From NCBI RefSeq assembly GCF_017377715.1, contig NZ_JAFVMF010000016.1, forward strand, positions 43,632 to 107,631: a stretch of DNA of 64,000 nt, in the 5' to 3' direction. Each line of letters begins with the position of its first letter. Positions within the stretch are counted from its first letter, which is position 1. Below are positions 11,256 to 20,500 of this stretch, piece by piece. Source of the DNA: Acetobacter sacchari (lineage in GTDB: Bacteria > Pseudomonadota > Alphaproteobacteria > Acetobacterales > Acetobacteraceae). The notes below the pieces were generated by a model that was given only the letters and a program-made list of their open reading frames with translations, made no database searches and was not told the origin of the DNA. The position numbers and the translations under genes were made by a program.

Positions 11256-12239
11256 ATGTTCGACGCCCTGTTGATAGAAAAATCTCCCGACGGACAGCAA
11301 AGCGTTCATGTACGACAAGTCGATGAAACGTCTCTCCCCGATGGGGACGTAACCGTTCGCGTCGAATGGTCGACGCTCAACTACAAGGACGCGCTCGCCA
11401 TCACAGGACGGGGACCGATCATTCGACAATTCCCCATGGCGCCCGGCGTCGATTTCGCAGGCGTCGTCGAAAAGTCGTCCAACTCCGCCTTCGCCCCCGG
11501 CGACCGCGTGCTGCTCAACGGCTGGGGAGTTGGGGAGAAGCATTGGGGGGGGCTCGCGCAAAAAGCCCGCGTACCCGGCGAGTGGTTGACTCCGCTTCCA
11601 TCTGCGTTCTCCACTCGCTCGGCGATGGCGTTGGGAACAGCGGGCTACACGGCGATGCTCTGCATTCTCGCGCTTCAACAGCAAGGCGTTACGAGGGAGA
11701 GCGGGCCCGTACTGGTCACGGGCGCGTCCGGAGGCGTCGGAAGCGTCGCGGTCATGCTTCTCGCTCGCCTTGGCTATCACGTCGTCGCCGTGACGGGACG
11801 GGAGGCGGAACGCGACCACCTTACGCAACTTGGCGCTTCTGAGATTCTTCCCCGGGAGGACTTCAGCAAACCCGGAAAGCCACTGGAGAAAGCGCGGTGG
11901 GCTGGCGCTGTCGACGTCGCCGGCGGTCAGGTGCTGGCCAATGTCTGCGCCTCCATGAAGCCTGGCGGCGTAGTTACGGCGTGCGGCCTTGCCGCCGGAA
12001 TGGATTTTCCAGCGACCGTCGCCCCCTTCATCCTGCGCGGCGTCACTCTTGTCGGCATCGACAGCGTGATGTGCGATCATGGCCGCCGGGTGAAAGCATG
12101 GGACGCACTCGCGGAACTTGTCGACATGGACAAACTCGACAGTCAGACAAAAGAAATTACGCTACAGGATGCAGTCGAAGCGGCGGCGGCGCTGCTTGAC
12201 GGAAAACTGCACGGACGGGCCGTCGTGAAGCTGGACTGA
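11256..12239 (+). CDS. acuI: Acrylyl-CoA reductase-type oxidoreductase (AcuI/YhdH family)
   Basis: NADPH-dependent medium-chain reductase of the AcuI/YhdH family, which reduces acryloyl-CoA to propionyl-CoA and so removes a toxic electrophile. The protein is 327 residues, close to the family's usual 325-330. The N-terminal catalytic fold has the motif STLNYKDALA and APGVDFAGVV. The Rossmann region has VTGASGGVGSVAVMLLARLGY near residues 150-170, and VTACGLAAG follows. The ATG at 11256 gives MFDALLIEK, the usual family start; longer frames run back into acuR. It is the second gene of the acuR operon. Confidence 0.9.
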   Translation: MFDALLIEKSPDGQQSVHVRQVDETSLPDGDVTVRVEWSTLNYKDALAITGRGPIIRQFPMAPGVDFAGVVEKSSNSAFAPGDRVLLNGWGVGEKHWGGLAQKARVPGEWLTPLPSAFSTRSAMALGTAGYTAMLCILALQQQGVTRESGPVLVTGASGGVGSVAVMLLARLGYHVVAVTGREAERDHLTQLGASEILPREDFSKPGKPLEKARWAGAVDVAGGQVLANVCASMKPGGVVTACGLAAGMDFPATVAPFILRGVTLVGIDSVMCDHGRRVKAWDALAELVDMDKLDSQTKEITLQDAVEAAAALLDGKLHGRAVVKLD

Positions 12240-12624
12240 TAGCGGCGTTTTTTTCCAACTGATCTTGCAGATACTCAAGCGGAGCAGACGGCAAAAGGCG
12301 ATCAGCCCCCCCTCTCCTGCCAGTTCAGCGTAGACTGATATCCGGCAAAGGTTGACCCGTCGGGATCGTTCCGCCACGGCAGGTAAGCGGCAGGACGCAT
12401 CGTAACCTTATTCCCCAGATGGACTTCAGGCACACCGATCGTCGCAAACGCTTCTCATCGATAGCCAAATTGAACGCACGAGCGTTACAATAGTGCGCCC
12501 TGTAAGGAACGCCATTCGTGCATCGCGCGCGCATAGTTACAGAGATGCGCTTTGCAACTATGGTCGTGTGTGTTGTTACGCAGTTCTTCTTGCCCACCCC
12601 CTCTGGCTGAGCTTTGATCCGCGC
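12240..12624. other. Intergenic region with a broken minus-strand mini-ORF
   Basis: These 385 bases hold no clear gene. A T-run at about 12247-12253 follows acuI closely and might serve termination, though the stem is weak. On the minus strand an ATG at 12400 opens a peptide (MRPAAYLPWRNDPDGSTFAG) that stops just after a run of seven G (12306-12312). One G fewer would extend it to about 80 residues, into acuI. I do not call it as a gene. Confidence 0.4.
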
Positions 12625-13188
12625 ATGAATTCCCGTCTCGCCCTGCCGACACTCGCACTGGCCGCACTCCTCTCAGCGTGCGCGACCACTCCGGATGGTC
12701 CGTCCGTTCCCGTGATGCCGCCACCGGGTAAAAGTTTCGCGCAGTTTTCGCAGGAATCGGACTTCTGCAAATCCCAGGCGACGAACGCCGTCCATGGGCA
12801 GGCCGAAAACGCAAACCACCGCGCCATCGTCGGCGCCCTGATCCCTACCGCTATCGGAGCTGGTCTGGGCGCCGCAATCGGATCGGCTTACGGAGATCCG
12901 TGGCACGGATCCTATGCGGGCACAGGCGCCGGGATCGGCGCAGGGTCTGGCGCCGCCGTTGGAGGCGCAATGGGCATGGCCTCGTCCAGTCGGGCTCAGG
13001 GCGGCATTCAGCAGCAGTATGACAACGTCTACGCGGCATGCATGCTGACTTACGGCAACCTAATCCCCGGCATGACCCAACGGCCGTCCTACGCACCGGG
13101 CGGCGCAACCCCTCCCATGGGACCGCCCCCCGGATCGGCGCAGCCTTATGGCGGTTATGGCTATGGCGGAGGTCCAGGGGGCTACTAG
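12625..13188 (+). CDS. Glycine-zipper outer-membrane lipoprotein
   Basis: Predicted lipoprotein of 187 residues. The signal sequence ends in the lipobox LLSAC, so Cys18 or thereabouts is lipidated. The middle (about residues 70-120) is a glycine-zipper segment with repeats such as GAGLGAAIG, GAGIGAGSG and GGAMGMA, typical of small surface lipoproteins that insert in or brace the outer membrane. The C-terminus is rich in Pro, Gly and Tyr (GGYGYGGGPGGY). The ATG at 12625 gives a proper signal peptide; a longer in-frame start at 12493 does not. It converges with recO. Confidence 0.82.
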   Translation: MNSRLALPTLALAALLSACATTPDGPSVPVMPPPGKSFAQFSQESDFCKSQATNAVHGQAENANHRAIVGALIPTAIGAGLGAAIGSAYGDPWHGSYAGTGAGIGAGSGAAVGGAMGMASSSRAQGGIQQQYDNVYAACMLTYGNLIPGMTQRPSYAPGGATPPMGPPPGSAQPYGGYGYGGGPGGY

Positions 13189-13227
13189 CCTGCTGGATCG
13201 AGACTGTGGCGGCAGGTTGAGGCCGAC

Positions 13228-13989
13228 TCAGGCGGATTGCTCGCGTAAAGCACGCGCAAGGTCAGCGATACGCTGACGTGCAGAGGGTAATGGGCGATGG
13301 AGTGGACCGAACACGTCACGCCATAGAAAATGTCCAGTGAGCCGCAAACCTTCGCTCCACTGCTCCGGCGTTCCAAAATCCGACGGGTCCATGAACAACG
13401 CCGGCAACGGTAGAAGACGCTGCGCCCATATCCCCGCTGCGTCCCGCGATACCGCGCGGCCCGTCCGCGGAGAGACGTAGGCCAACCCCTCTCGCTCGCC
13501 CGTTACTGCGCAAGCCGAAAGATCGAGCGCAAACCCCAAATCAGCCAGAAGCGCCACTTCCCAACGGAGCAGATTTGCAAACGCGTCTTCCTCCCGAGGA
13601 AGAGCGGACAGCACCGCTACCGTATCGTCGAACAGATGCGGATGCGGTTGTCGCTCCGGCAGCGCCAGATCCGCGACGGCGCAAATAGAGGATAGGCATG
13701 AGAGGGCTATACGGGACTGGATGGCGCGGCCCGCGATTGCCGCTACGGTCTCACCGACAAGCGAACCGAGTTGTTCGGCGGAGCGCGCCCGCCATTGCGC
13801 ATGAACCAGATTGCCCGGTTGCCACATGGCCGCATTGCGCCGGGCGCCGCCACCACGCGCAAGGCCATGCACGACACCATGTTCTGCTGAAAACAGGTGG
13901 ACGAGAAGATCGACCTCGCCAAACGGGGCCGTAGAAAGAACAAGGGCGGGCGCCTCCCATTCCAGGGAAGCCCCGCCCTCCTTCGTCAC
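13228..13989 (-). CDS. recO: DNA repair protein RecO
   Basis: RecFOR-pathway protein that helps load RecA on single-stranded DNA. The OB-fold N-terminus (EAPALVLSTAPFGEVDLLVHLFSAE has the family pattern) and the helical C-terminal domain are recognisable, but the zinc cysteines of some RecOs are absent. The start is uncertain. The only upstream ATG lies inside tsf and would overlap it by about 90 bases. A GTG at 13989 gives 253 residues. A CTG at 13965 gives LEWEAP, which matches where family members begin, and AAGGAGG lies eleven bases before it. It follows tsf by 16 bases and probably belongs to the rpsB-tsf unit. Confidence 0.85.
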   Translation of the reverse strand: MTKEGGASLEWEAPALVLSTAPFGEVDLLVHLFSAEHGVVHGLARGGGARRNAAMWQPGNLVHAQWRARSAEQLGSLVGETVAAIAGRAIQSRIALSCLSSICAVADLALPERQPHPHLFDDTVAVLSALPREEDAFANLLRWEVALLADLGFALDLSACAVTGEREGLAYVSPRTGRAVSRDAAGIWAQRLLPLPALFMDPSDFGTPEQWSEGLRLTGHFLWRDVFGPLHRPLPSARQRIADLARALREQSA

Positions 13990-14005
13990 CGGAGTGAGCC
14001 CGACC

Positions 14006-14911
14006 TCAGCCGCCAGCAGCCTTAGCCACTTCCGCGGCGAAATCGCTCTCTTCCTTCTCGATGCCTTCACCGAGGTGGAAGCGGTCGAACGCAGCAAGCT
14101 TGACGCCAGCCTTGTCGAGGATCGCCTTCACGCGGCTCTCGCCGTCATGCACCCACACCTGCTCCAGAAGAACGACTTCCTCGTAGAACTTCCGGATACG
14201 GCCTTCGATCATCTTCTCGATGATCGCTTCCGGCTTGCCGGACGCACGCGCCTGCTCCTTGAGGACTTCACGCTCACGCTCGACCGAAGCCGGATCGATG
14301 CTGGAGACGTCCAGAGCAGCCGGGCGGGTCGCCGCAACATGCATGCCGACCTGACGGCCCAGAGCGACGATCGCGTCGCCAGCCGTCGGCGCTTCGACCG
14401 CAGCCAGAACGCCAATTTTGCCGAGGCCCGGCTTCAGGGCGCCGTGGACATAGGTCGCGACCTCGCCCGACGGGACTTCCAGAACACGCACGCGGCGGAT
14501 CGACATGTTCTCGCCAATCGTCGCGATCAGGTGCGTCAGCTCTTCGGCGACCGTACGACCGGTCTCCAGAGCAGCGGCCTTCACGGTCTCAAGGTCATCG
14601 CCAACCTTCAGAGCGACCTTCGCCACGGACTCGACGAAGCCCTGGAAGGCCTCGTTGCGCGCAACGAAATCGGTCTCGGCGTTGACTTCGACCATCGCGC
14701 CGCGACGACCTTCCGACACGACGCCGACAAGGCCTTCGGCCGTGACGCGACCGGACTTTTTCGCTGCCGCGGCGAGGCCCTTCGTGCGCAGCCAGTCGAT
14801 GGCGGCTTCAATGTCGCCACCCGCCTCGTTCAGCGCCTTCTTGCAGTCCATCATGCCTGCGCCGGTCTTCTCACGAAGATCCTTCACCAGCGCTGCGGTG
14901 ATTTCCGCCAT
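14006..14911 (-). CDS. tsf: Elongation factor Ts
   Basis: Nucleotide exchange factor that regenerates EF-Tu-GTP. The 301-residue protein opens with a UBA-like domain ([19 protein letters not shown]), with the EF-Ts signature [14 protein letters not shown] and DWLRTKG in the first 45 residues. A second signature occurs near residue 75 ([17 protein letters not shown]). The C-terminal dimerisation domain is complete. It lies downstream of rpsB with a 103-base gap that contains two strong hairpins, which may set the ratio of S2 to EF-Ts. Confidence 0.98.
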   Translation of the reverse strand: MAEITAALVKDLREKTGAGMMDCKKALNEAGGDIEAAIDWLRTKGLAAAAKKSGRVTAEGLVGVVSEGRRGAMVEVNAETDFVARNEAFQGFVESVAKVALKVGDDLETVKAAALETGRTVAEELTHLIATIGENMSIRRVRVLEVPSGEVATYVHGALKPGLGKIGVLAAVEAPTAGDAIVALGRQVGMHVAATRPAALDVSSIDPASVEREREVLKEQARASGKPEAIIEKMIEGRIRKFYEEVVLLEQVWVHDGESRVKAILDKAGVKLAAFDRFHLGEGIEKEESDFAAEVAKAAGG

Positions 14912-14932
14912 AGTCCCATCTCCAGAATAGCG

Positions 14933-14964
14933 GCAAGCACGTCGCCATTTCGGGACGTGCTTGC
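14933..14964 (-). promoter_or_regulatory. rpsB-tsf intercistronic hairpin (proximal to tsf)
   Basis: A perfect 11-bp inverted repeat, GCAAGCACGTC (14933-14943) and GACGTGCTTGC (14954-14964), with a ten-base loop. In the minus-strand mRNA it lies just upstream of the tsf ribosome site. It has no following U-tract, so a role as partial attenuator, RNA processing site or translational control element is more likely than a full terminator. Confidence 0.65.
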
Positions 14965-14986
14965 GTTCATGCTCAAAATCGTGCGG

Positions 14987-15008
14987 CGCTCCGGGTCATC
15001 CCGGAGCG
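14987..15008 (-). terminator. rpsB-distal hairpin, possible attenuator
   Basis: A 9-bp perfect stem, CGCTCCGGG (14987-14995) and CCCGGAGCG (15000-15008), with a four-base loop, six bases after the rpsB stop on the minus strand. The downstream transcript has only a short UUUU about eight bases later, so termination would be partial. Together with the second hairpin it separates rpsB from tsf. Confidence 0.55.
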
Positions 15009-15014
15009 TCGTCA

Positions 15015-15806
15015 TCAGGCTGCGGGAGCAGCCTCTGCGGCGGCCAGCTCGGCGGCGTCGATCGCGGGATCGATCGGCGCCTCTTCCGACGCGCCGATGT
15101 CGCGGCCAGAGGCGCTCAGCTCGGCGGAAATGCCGTCAAGAACGGCGCCCGACACGAGGTTGCAGTACAGCTCGATCGCGCGGATGGCGTCGTCGTTGCC
15201 CGGGATCGGGAACGTCACGCCTTCAGGGTTCGAGTTGCTGTCGAGGACCGCGATGACCGGGATGCCAAGCTTGTTGGCTTCCTCGACCGCCAGCTTCTCC
15301 TTCGTCGTGTCGATGACGAACAGGATGTCCGGAAGGCCGCCCATCTCCTTGATTCCGCCGAGGGAGCGCTCAAGCTTCTCCTTGTCGCGGGTGATGTCGA
15401 GGACTTCCTTCTTGGTCAGACCATGGGTGTCGCCAGCCAGCATGTCTTCGATCTGACGAAGACGCTTGATGGAGCCCGTGATGGTCTTCCAGTTCGTCAG
15501 CATGCCGCCGAGCCAGCGGTGGTTGACGTAATACTGGCCGCAACGCTGCGCAGCTTCGGCGACCTGATCGGCCGCGGCGCGCTTCGTGCCGACGAACAGG
15601 ACACGACCGCCGCCAGCGACGGTGTCACGCACAGCCTTCAGGGCGCGGTCGAGAAGGACCACCGTCTGCTGCAGGTCGATGATGTGGACCTGGTTGCGCA
15701 CGCCGAACAGGTACGGCGCCATGCGCGGGTTCCAGCGGCGAGTGTGGTGACCAAAGTGAACGCCGGCTTCGAGGAGCTGACGCAGGGTGAAATCGGGCAT
15801 CGCCAT
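15015..15806 (-). CDS. rpsB: 30S ribosomal protein S2
   Basis: Structural protein of the small ribosomal subunit. The 263-residue sequence has the S2 signatures near the start ([22 protein letters not shown]) and [18 protein letters not shown] in the first half. [20 protein letters not shown] lies near residue 190, and the acidic Ala-rich tail is common in alphaproteobacteria. AAGGA lies nine bases before the ATG at 15806; a second ATG two codons later is also possible. It heads the rpsB-tsf(-recO) unit. Confidence 0.98.
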   Translation of the reverse strand: MAMPDFTLRQLLEAGVHFGHHTRRWNPRMAPYLFGVRNQVHIIDLQQTVVLLDRALKAVRDTVAGGGRVLFVGTKRAAADQVAEAAQRCGQYYVNHRWLGGMLTNWKTITGSIKRLRQIEDMLAGDTHGLTKKEVLDITRDKEKLERSLGGIKEMGGLPDILFVIDTTKEKLAVEEANKLGIPVIAVLDSNSNPEGVTFPIPGNDDAIRAIELYCNLVSGAVLDGISAELSASGRDIGASEEAPIDPAIDAAELAAAEAAPAA

Positions 15807-16002
15807 GATGCGGTATCCTTAGGTTCCGGTTATTCCTCCGCAGCGCATCGGCCCGACAATGTCGGACACCAGGAATCGCGCCGCGTGCGTAGTCCCGCGC
15901 GTCTCCACGCGGACGCGCCGCATATGGCGGTTTCAGGCCGAAAAAGCAACCCTTCGCGTCACTCCGTCCGGGCGGCGGACATGACCAGTCAGCGTCATCG
16001 TG

Positions 16003-17121
16003 TCAGAGGGCCGTCCTGACCGTCGGGGCGCCGGAGCGGATCAACAGATCCCTCAGGTTGCGAACCACCGGAAACACCTCGACATTATGGTCGCCTCCCA
16101 GTTCGCGCCACGCCTGCTGCTCCATTTCCACGACTTCCTTGTCTTCGTGGAAAATCCGATCGGTGAATATGCCAAGAACCGGCCACGCCAGATCCAGCAG
16201 AAACTTCCACTTCGGGCGCTTCACGGACAGCAGGCCGAATGTCTGCGTTGTCAGTTGATCCTGCCCCTGAGGCACGTAGGCAACCCAGAGATCCATCACC
16301 AGATCCCCATCCTTGTCGTGAATTTGCAAGGTCTGGTAAGGGTAAGACGTTCGCACGGTCACGATTTCGTCGACCGGCTGCTGGCTGACGTCGATATCCT
16401 TGTGCTTGCCGAACAGCAAACGCTCCGCGAGCGGCTGGTCGCCGCCCTTGCGTGCAAAGCTGTAACGCGCCTCGACAAAATCCTCGCCCCTGCCCTGCCC
16501 CATGAAACGCGCAGTGATCTGCCCCATCTGGCGGCGGTGCAGGAACTGATGGTTCATATCCATCAGGTTCTCGTGCATGAAGCTGTAGTGACATTCCACG
16601 CGCGGATCGAAACGACGCGTCTTGAACTCCGGATTGTCCACCTGGCATGGCTGCGGCACGGGCGTGCGGGCTGCAAGTTCCGGATTTCCGGGAAACACGA
16701 ACACGAGCCCCCCGCTTTCACGGCACGGGTATGCACGCACGCCGCGTCCGTTTCCGGGCTTATTGAGATAAGGGACCGTGACGCAGGAGCCTTTTCGATC
16801 AAAGGCCCAGCCGTGATAGCAACACCGGATCGTCTCGCCTTCGATCTTGCCTTTGCTCAGCGGAACCTGACGGTGGGCGCACCGGTCTTCCAGCGCATAG
16901 AGCGGACCAGTCTCAGGGCGTATGAGAACCAGAGGTTCACCCGCATAACGCGCAGCGAACGGCCTGCCCCGCCTGACCTGATGCGACCAGGCCACCGGGA
17001 GCCAGAAATCCGGATTGAGATCGACGCGCCGCAGATCGGGACCGCTACGCGCGACATGATCGCTGGTCACGCCTGAACGTGGATCGTTCGGCGCGTCAAA
17101 ATGACGCTTTTCCTGCAGCAT
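16003..17121 (-). CDS. Rieske non-haem iron oxygenase, alpha-subunit type
   Basis: Putative Rieske oxygenase that would hydroxylate or demethylate an aromatic or other small substrate in the cytoplasm. The protein is 372 residues from the ATG at 17121; a GTG ten codons earlier is also open. The [2Fe-2S] motif is C81-A-H83 and C100-C-Y-H103. The mononuclear iron region reads ENLMDMNHQFLH, with a three-residue spacing between the two histidines; the commoner pattern has four. No reductase or ferredoxin gene is adjacent, so the electron donor is unknown. The substrate cannot be inferred. It lies upstream of rpsB on the same strand, 196 bases away. Confidence 0.82.
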   Translation of the reverse strand: MLQEKRHFDAPNDPRSGVTSDHVARSGPDLRRVDLNPDFWLPVAWSHQVRRGRPFAARYAGEPLVLIRPETGPLYALEDRCAHRQVPLSKGKIEGETIRCCYHGWAFDRKGSCVTVPYLNKPGNGRGVRAYPCRESGGLVFVFPGNPELAARTPVPQPCQVDNPEFKTRRFDPRVECHYSFMHENLMDMNHQFLHRRQMGQITARFMGQGRGEDFVEARYSFARKGGDQPLAERLLFGKHKDIDVSQQPVDEIVTVRTSYPYQTLQIHDKDGDLVMDLWVAYVPQGQDQLTTQTFGLLSVKRPKWKFLLDLAWPVLGIFTDRIFHEDKEVVEMEQQAWRELGGDHNVEVFPVVRNLRDLLIRSGAPTVRTAL

Positions 17122-17263
17122 GGCTTCAGATGTCCCTCCACGCGACGTCACGGCGCTGAAGGGCGAGGATCGAACCTGTTACAGGATGTTGCAAGTGCGC
17201 CGGGGCATGGCAGCCACGCAAAACATTCGAAGGCCGAGAGGAAGACTACCTATAAAGAAAAAT

Positions 17264-17539
17264 TCAGGACGCCTGATGCAGTCCGTAGAGGCTGTACTGC
17301 TCCATCATTCTGGCGGTCGGGTACTGGTCTTCGACAACGCCGTTCGTGCCGTAAGTCTCGACAACCACGATGCCCAGCGCCGGATCGATATGAGAGGCCG
17401 GATTGAAAAGCGGCGTGTCTGCCGAAACCGACGTCTTTTTCTCCGCAGGTGCGCCCGAAACATGCGCCGTCGCATGGCCCTCGGAACCCTCATAGGTTGC
17501 AGACGTCGTCTGGGCTAAAGCGCTGCTTAAGATTTGCAT
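17264..17539 (-). CDS. Small protein of unknown function
   Basis: A 91-residue protein with a low-complexity N-terminal half (Ala, Ser, Thr rich) and a more ordered C-terminal half with DPALGIVVVETYGTNG followed by a QYPTAR motif. That C-terminal pattern (hydrophobic strand, turn, small charged segment ending in a Pro-Thr or Pro-Ser motif) recalls short proteins found in other alphaproteobacteria, but I cannot name a family. It lies between dnaE and the Rieske gene, upstream of neither in an obvious operon. Function unknown. Confidence 0.6.
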   Translation of the reverse strand: MQILSSALAQTTSATYEGSEGHATAHVSGAPAEKKTSVSADTPLFNPASHIDPALGIVVVETYGTNGVVEDQYPTARMMEQYSLYGLHQAS

Positions 17540-17591
17540 GTCACACCTCGGACAAATACAACCATAAAAATATTATTCCGGCAATAGTTTT

Positions 17592-20500
17592 TCAACTCTG
17601 GATTGAAGATCCCATTTCCACTTTCGTAACACCCATCACGCTCTTCAGCGCCTGACCCACTACCGGACTGACGCGGTAACCGCCGCGCAGGCGAAGCTCC
17701 ACGTCCCTGCTGTCTCCAATCGCCGGAACCAGCACCACCCTCCCAACGCCGCCGCGTTGCCGGGACAGGATCGCCTGCACGCCCGACACCGCGTCTTCAC
17801 GATCCAGCCAGATCCGCATTTCCCCACCAGCCTGCGAGGCTACATCCTCCAGCGACTGCAGGTCGGTGGCCGTTATCCGAACGGCTTCCCCCTCGACCTT
17901 GAGTTCGGCAGTCACCATCACCGCCTTGCCCGCGACCAGCAATTCACGGGTCCGTCCCAGAATTTCGGAGAACAACGTCACTTCGCATCCACCGGTGGCG
18001 TCCGACAGCCGCACCCACGCCATCTTGCCTCCACTACGCGTCGGGCGCTCCTTGCGATCGATCACGCAGCCAGCAATTTTCGCGCGCGTCACCCCGCTCT
18101 CCGCCGAAGCCGTCAAGCGGGCCATGGGAATTGCGCCAAGACGACGCAGCGTCGCTCGATACGCGTCGAGCGGATGGCCAGACATATGGAAGCCGATCGC
18201 ATCGGCTTCGTAAGAAAGCTTGTCGAACTCCGGCCATTCAGGGTCCTGGCTCAACCGCAATGGCTCTGCTTCCGGCGCATCTCCGAACAGCCCGACCTGC
18301 CCGCTCGCCGCTTCCTGCGCGCGCATCTGGGCGCGACGCAAAATGCTCTCGACCGACCCGAAAACACGCGCCCTGTTGGGCTCTAGCGCATCGAAAGCCC
18401 CAGCCCTGGCCAGATTTTCCAACTGCATCTTGTTGAGTTGCTTCGGATCGACCCGCGCTGCGAAATCGGCGAGGCTTTCGAACGCCTTGCCTCCGCGCGT
18501 GTCCACGATGCCGCACATGGCGGCGAGACCCACTTTCTTCACGGCCGCCAAAGCGTATCGAATGCCGAGTTTGCCGTCAGGCAGATGCTCGACGGTAAAA
18601 TCCGGTCCAGACCGGTTAATGTCGGGCGGCAGCACCGCGATGCCCAAACGCGTCGCCTCCTGCCGCAACGCCGCCAGTTTCTCCGTGCGCTCCCGCGCCA
18701 GCGACATGCAGGCGGCAAGAAACGACACCGGGTGGTTCGCCTTCATCCACGCCGTCTGGTACGACACAAGCGCATAGGCTGCCGCGTGCGACTTATTGAA
18801 GCCGTAGTCAGCAAATTTTGCCATGAGGTCGAAAACTTCGACCGCCTTGTCCTTGTCTACGCCTCGCCCTGTCGCGCCCTCGGTGAAAATCTCACGCTGC
18901 TTGTCCATCTCGGCGCGGATTTTCTTACCCATCGCGCGACGCAACAGATCGGCGCCGCCGAGGCTGTAGCCCGCCATCTTCTGGGCGATCTGCATGACCT
19001 GTTCCTGATAGACCATGATCCCATAGGTCTCTTCCAGGATCTCACGGATTTCCTCGTGCGGCGGCTCCCACGCCTCTCCATGTTTTCTGCGGCAATAATC
19101 AGGGATATTCGCCATCGGCCCAGGACGATACAGCGCCACGGCGGCGATCAGATCCTCAAGCCGCGTCGGACGCATCTGCTTGAGGACGTCGCGCATGCCT
19201 GCGCCTTCGAACTGGAACACGCCAGCCGTATCGCCACGCGACAGCATTTCGTACGTCGGGGCATCGTTAAGAGGAATTTTCGAAAGGTCGACTTCTACGC
19301 CAAGCCCTTTCAGAAAATTTACGCCGCGCTGCAGAATCGTGAGCGTCGTCAGGCCGAGAAAGTCGAACTTCACCAACCCAGCTTGCTCAACGAACTTCAT
19401 GTTGAACTGCGTGACCAGCATGTCGCTTTTCGGATCGCGATACAGCGGCACCAGTTCGACAAGGCGCCGATCGCCGATCACAACGCCCGCGGCGTGGGTC
19501 GAGGCATGTCGGTAAAGCCCTTCAAGCTGCTGCCCGATCTCGAGCAAACGCCGTAACGCCTCGTCCGTATCGCGCATTTCCTGCAAACGCGGTTCGCCGT
19601 CGACCGCCTGCTTCAACGTCACGGGGTTCGCGGGATTGTTTGGAATCAGCTCGGCGACCTTGTTGACCATGCCGTACGGCAAGCCCAACACGCGCCCGAC
19701 GTCGCGCACCGCCGCCCTGGCCTGCAATTTTCCGAACGTGATGATCTGCGCCACCCGATCCGCGCCGTATTCGCGGCGCACATAGGCGATCACCTCATCC
19801 CGGCGGTCCTGGCAGAAGTCGATATCGAAGTCGGGCATCGACACGCGTTCCGGATTCAGGAAGCGCTCGAACAGAAGGTTGAACGGAATAGGGTCGATGT
19901 CTGTGATCGTCAGCGCCCATGCGGCGAGAGACCCTGCGCCCGATCCACGTCCCGGCCCCACCGGGATGTCATGCGCCTTCGCCCACTGGATGAAGTCCGC
20001 GACGATCATGAAATAACCGGGGAAGCCCATCTTCGATATGATGTCGAGTTCGAACTCCAGACGGTCTTCATACACCCGCCGTGTCGTCTCGTCGGGCGAA
20101 AGAACCTCCATGCGTGACGCCAGCCCCTCGCGCGCCATGGCGCGCAGGGTCTCGTCCTCCGTCGAGCCTTCGCGCACTTTCGGGCAGATCGGCAAAAGAG
20201 GCTTGCGCGTCTCAACCTTGATGGCGCAGCACTGAGCGATCGCGAGCGTGTTGTCGCAGGCGTCGGGCAGATCGCTGAAAAGCTCGCGCATCATGGCCGG
20301 AGGCTTGAACCAGTGCTCCGGCGTGACCTTCCAGCGATCCTTCTCCGCCATCGTTCGCCCCTGCGCGATGCAGATCAGCGCGTCATGGGCTTCGTAAAAT
20401 TCCGGTTTAGGAAAGAAACATTCATTCGTCGCAACCAGCGGCAGGCGCATCCGGTCCGCAAGCGCGATCACGCCCGGCTCCACCGCCTGCTCTATCGGCA

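Noticed and set aside
13811..15256. 481-codon plus-strand frame across recO, tsf and rpsB
   Set aside because: Three well-identified minus-strand genes occupy this interval; the frame follows their antisense.
15897..15918. Inverted repeat GCGCGTC / GACGCGC between rpsB and the Rieske gene
   Set aside because: The stem is only seven base pairs of simple GC alternation with no T-tract, common by chance in this composition.
17167..17176. GGATCGAACC (minus strand GGTTCGATCC) looks like a tRNA T-loop
   Set aside because: The flanking bases do not form the T-stem, and no acceptor, anticodon or D arm could be built around it.
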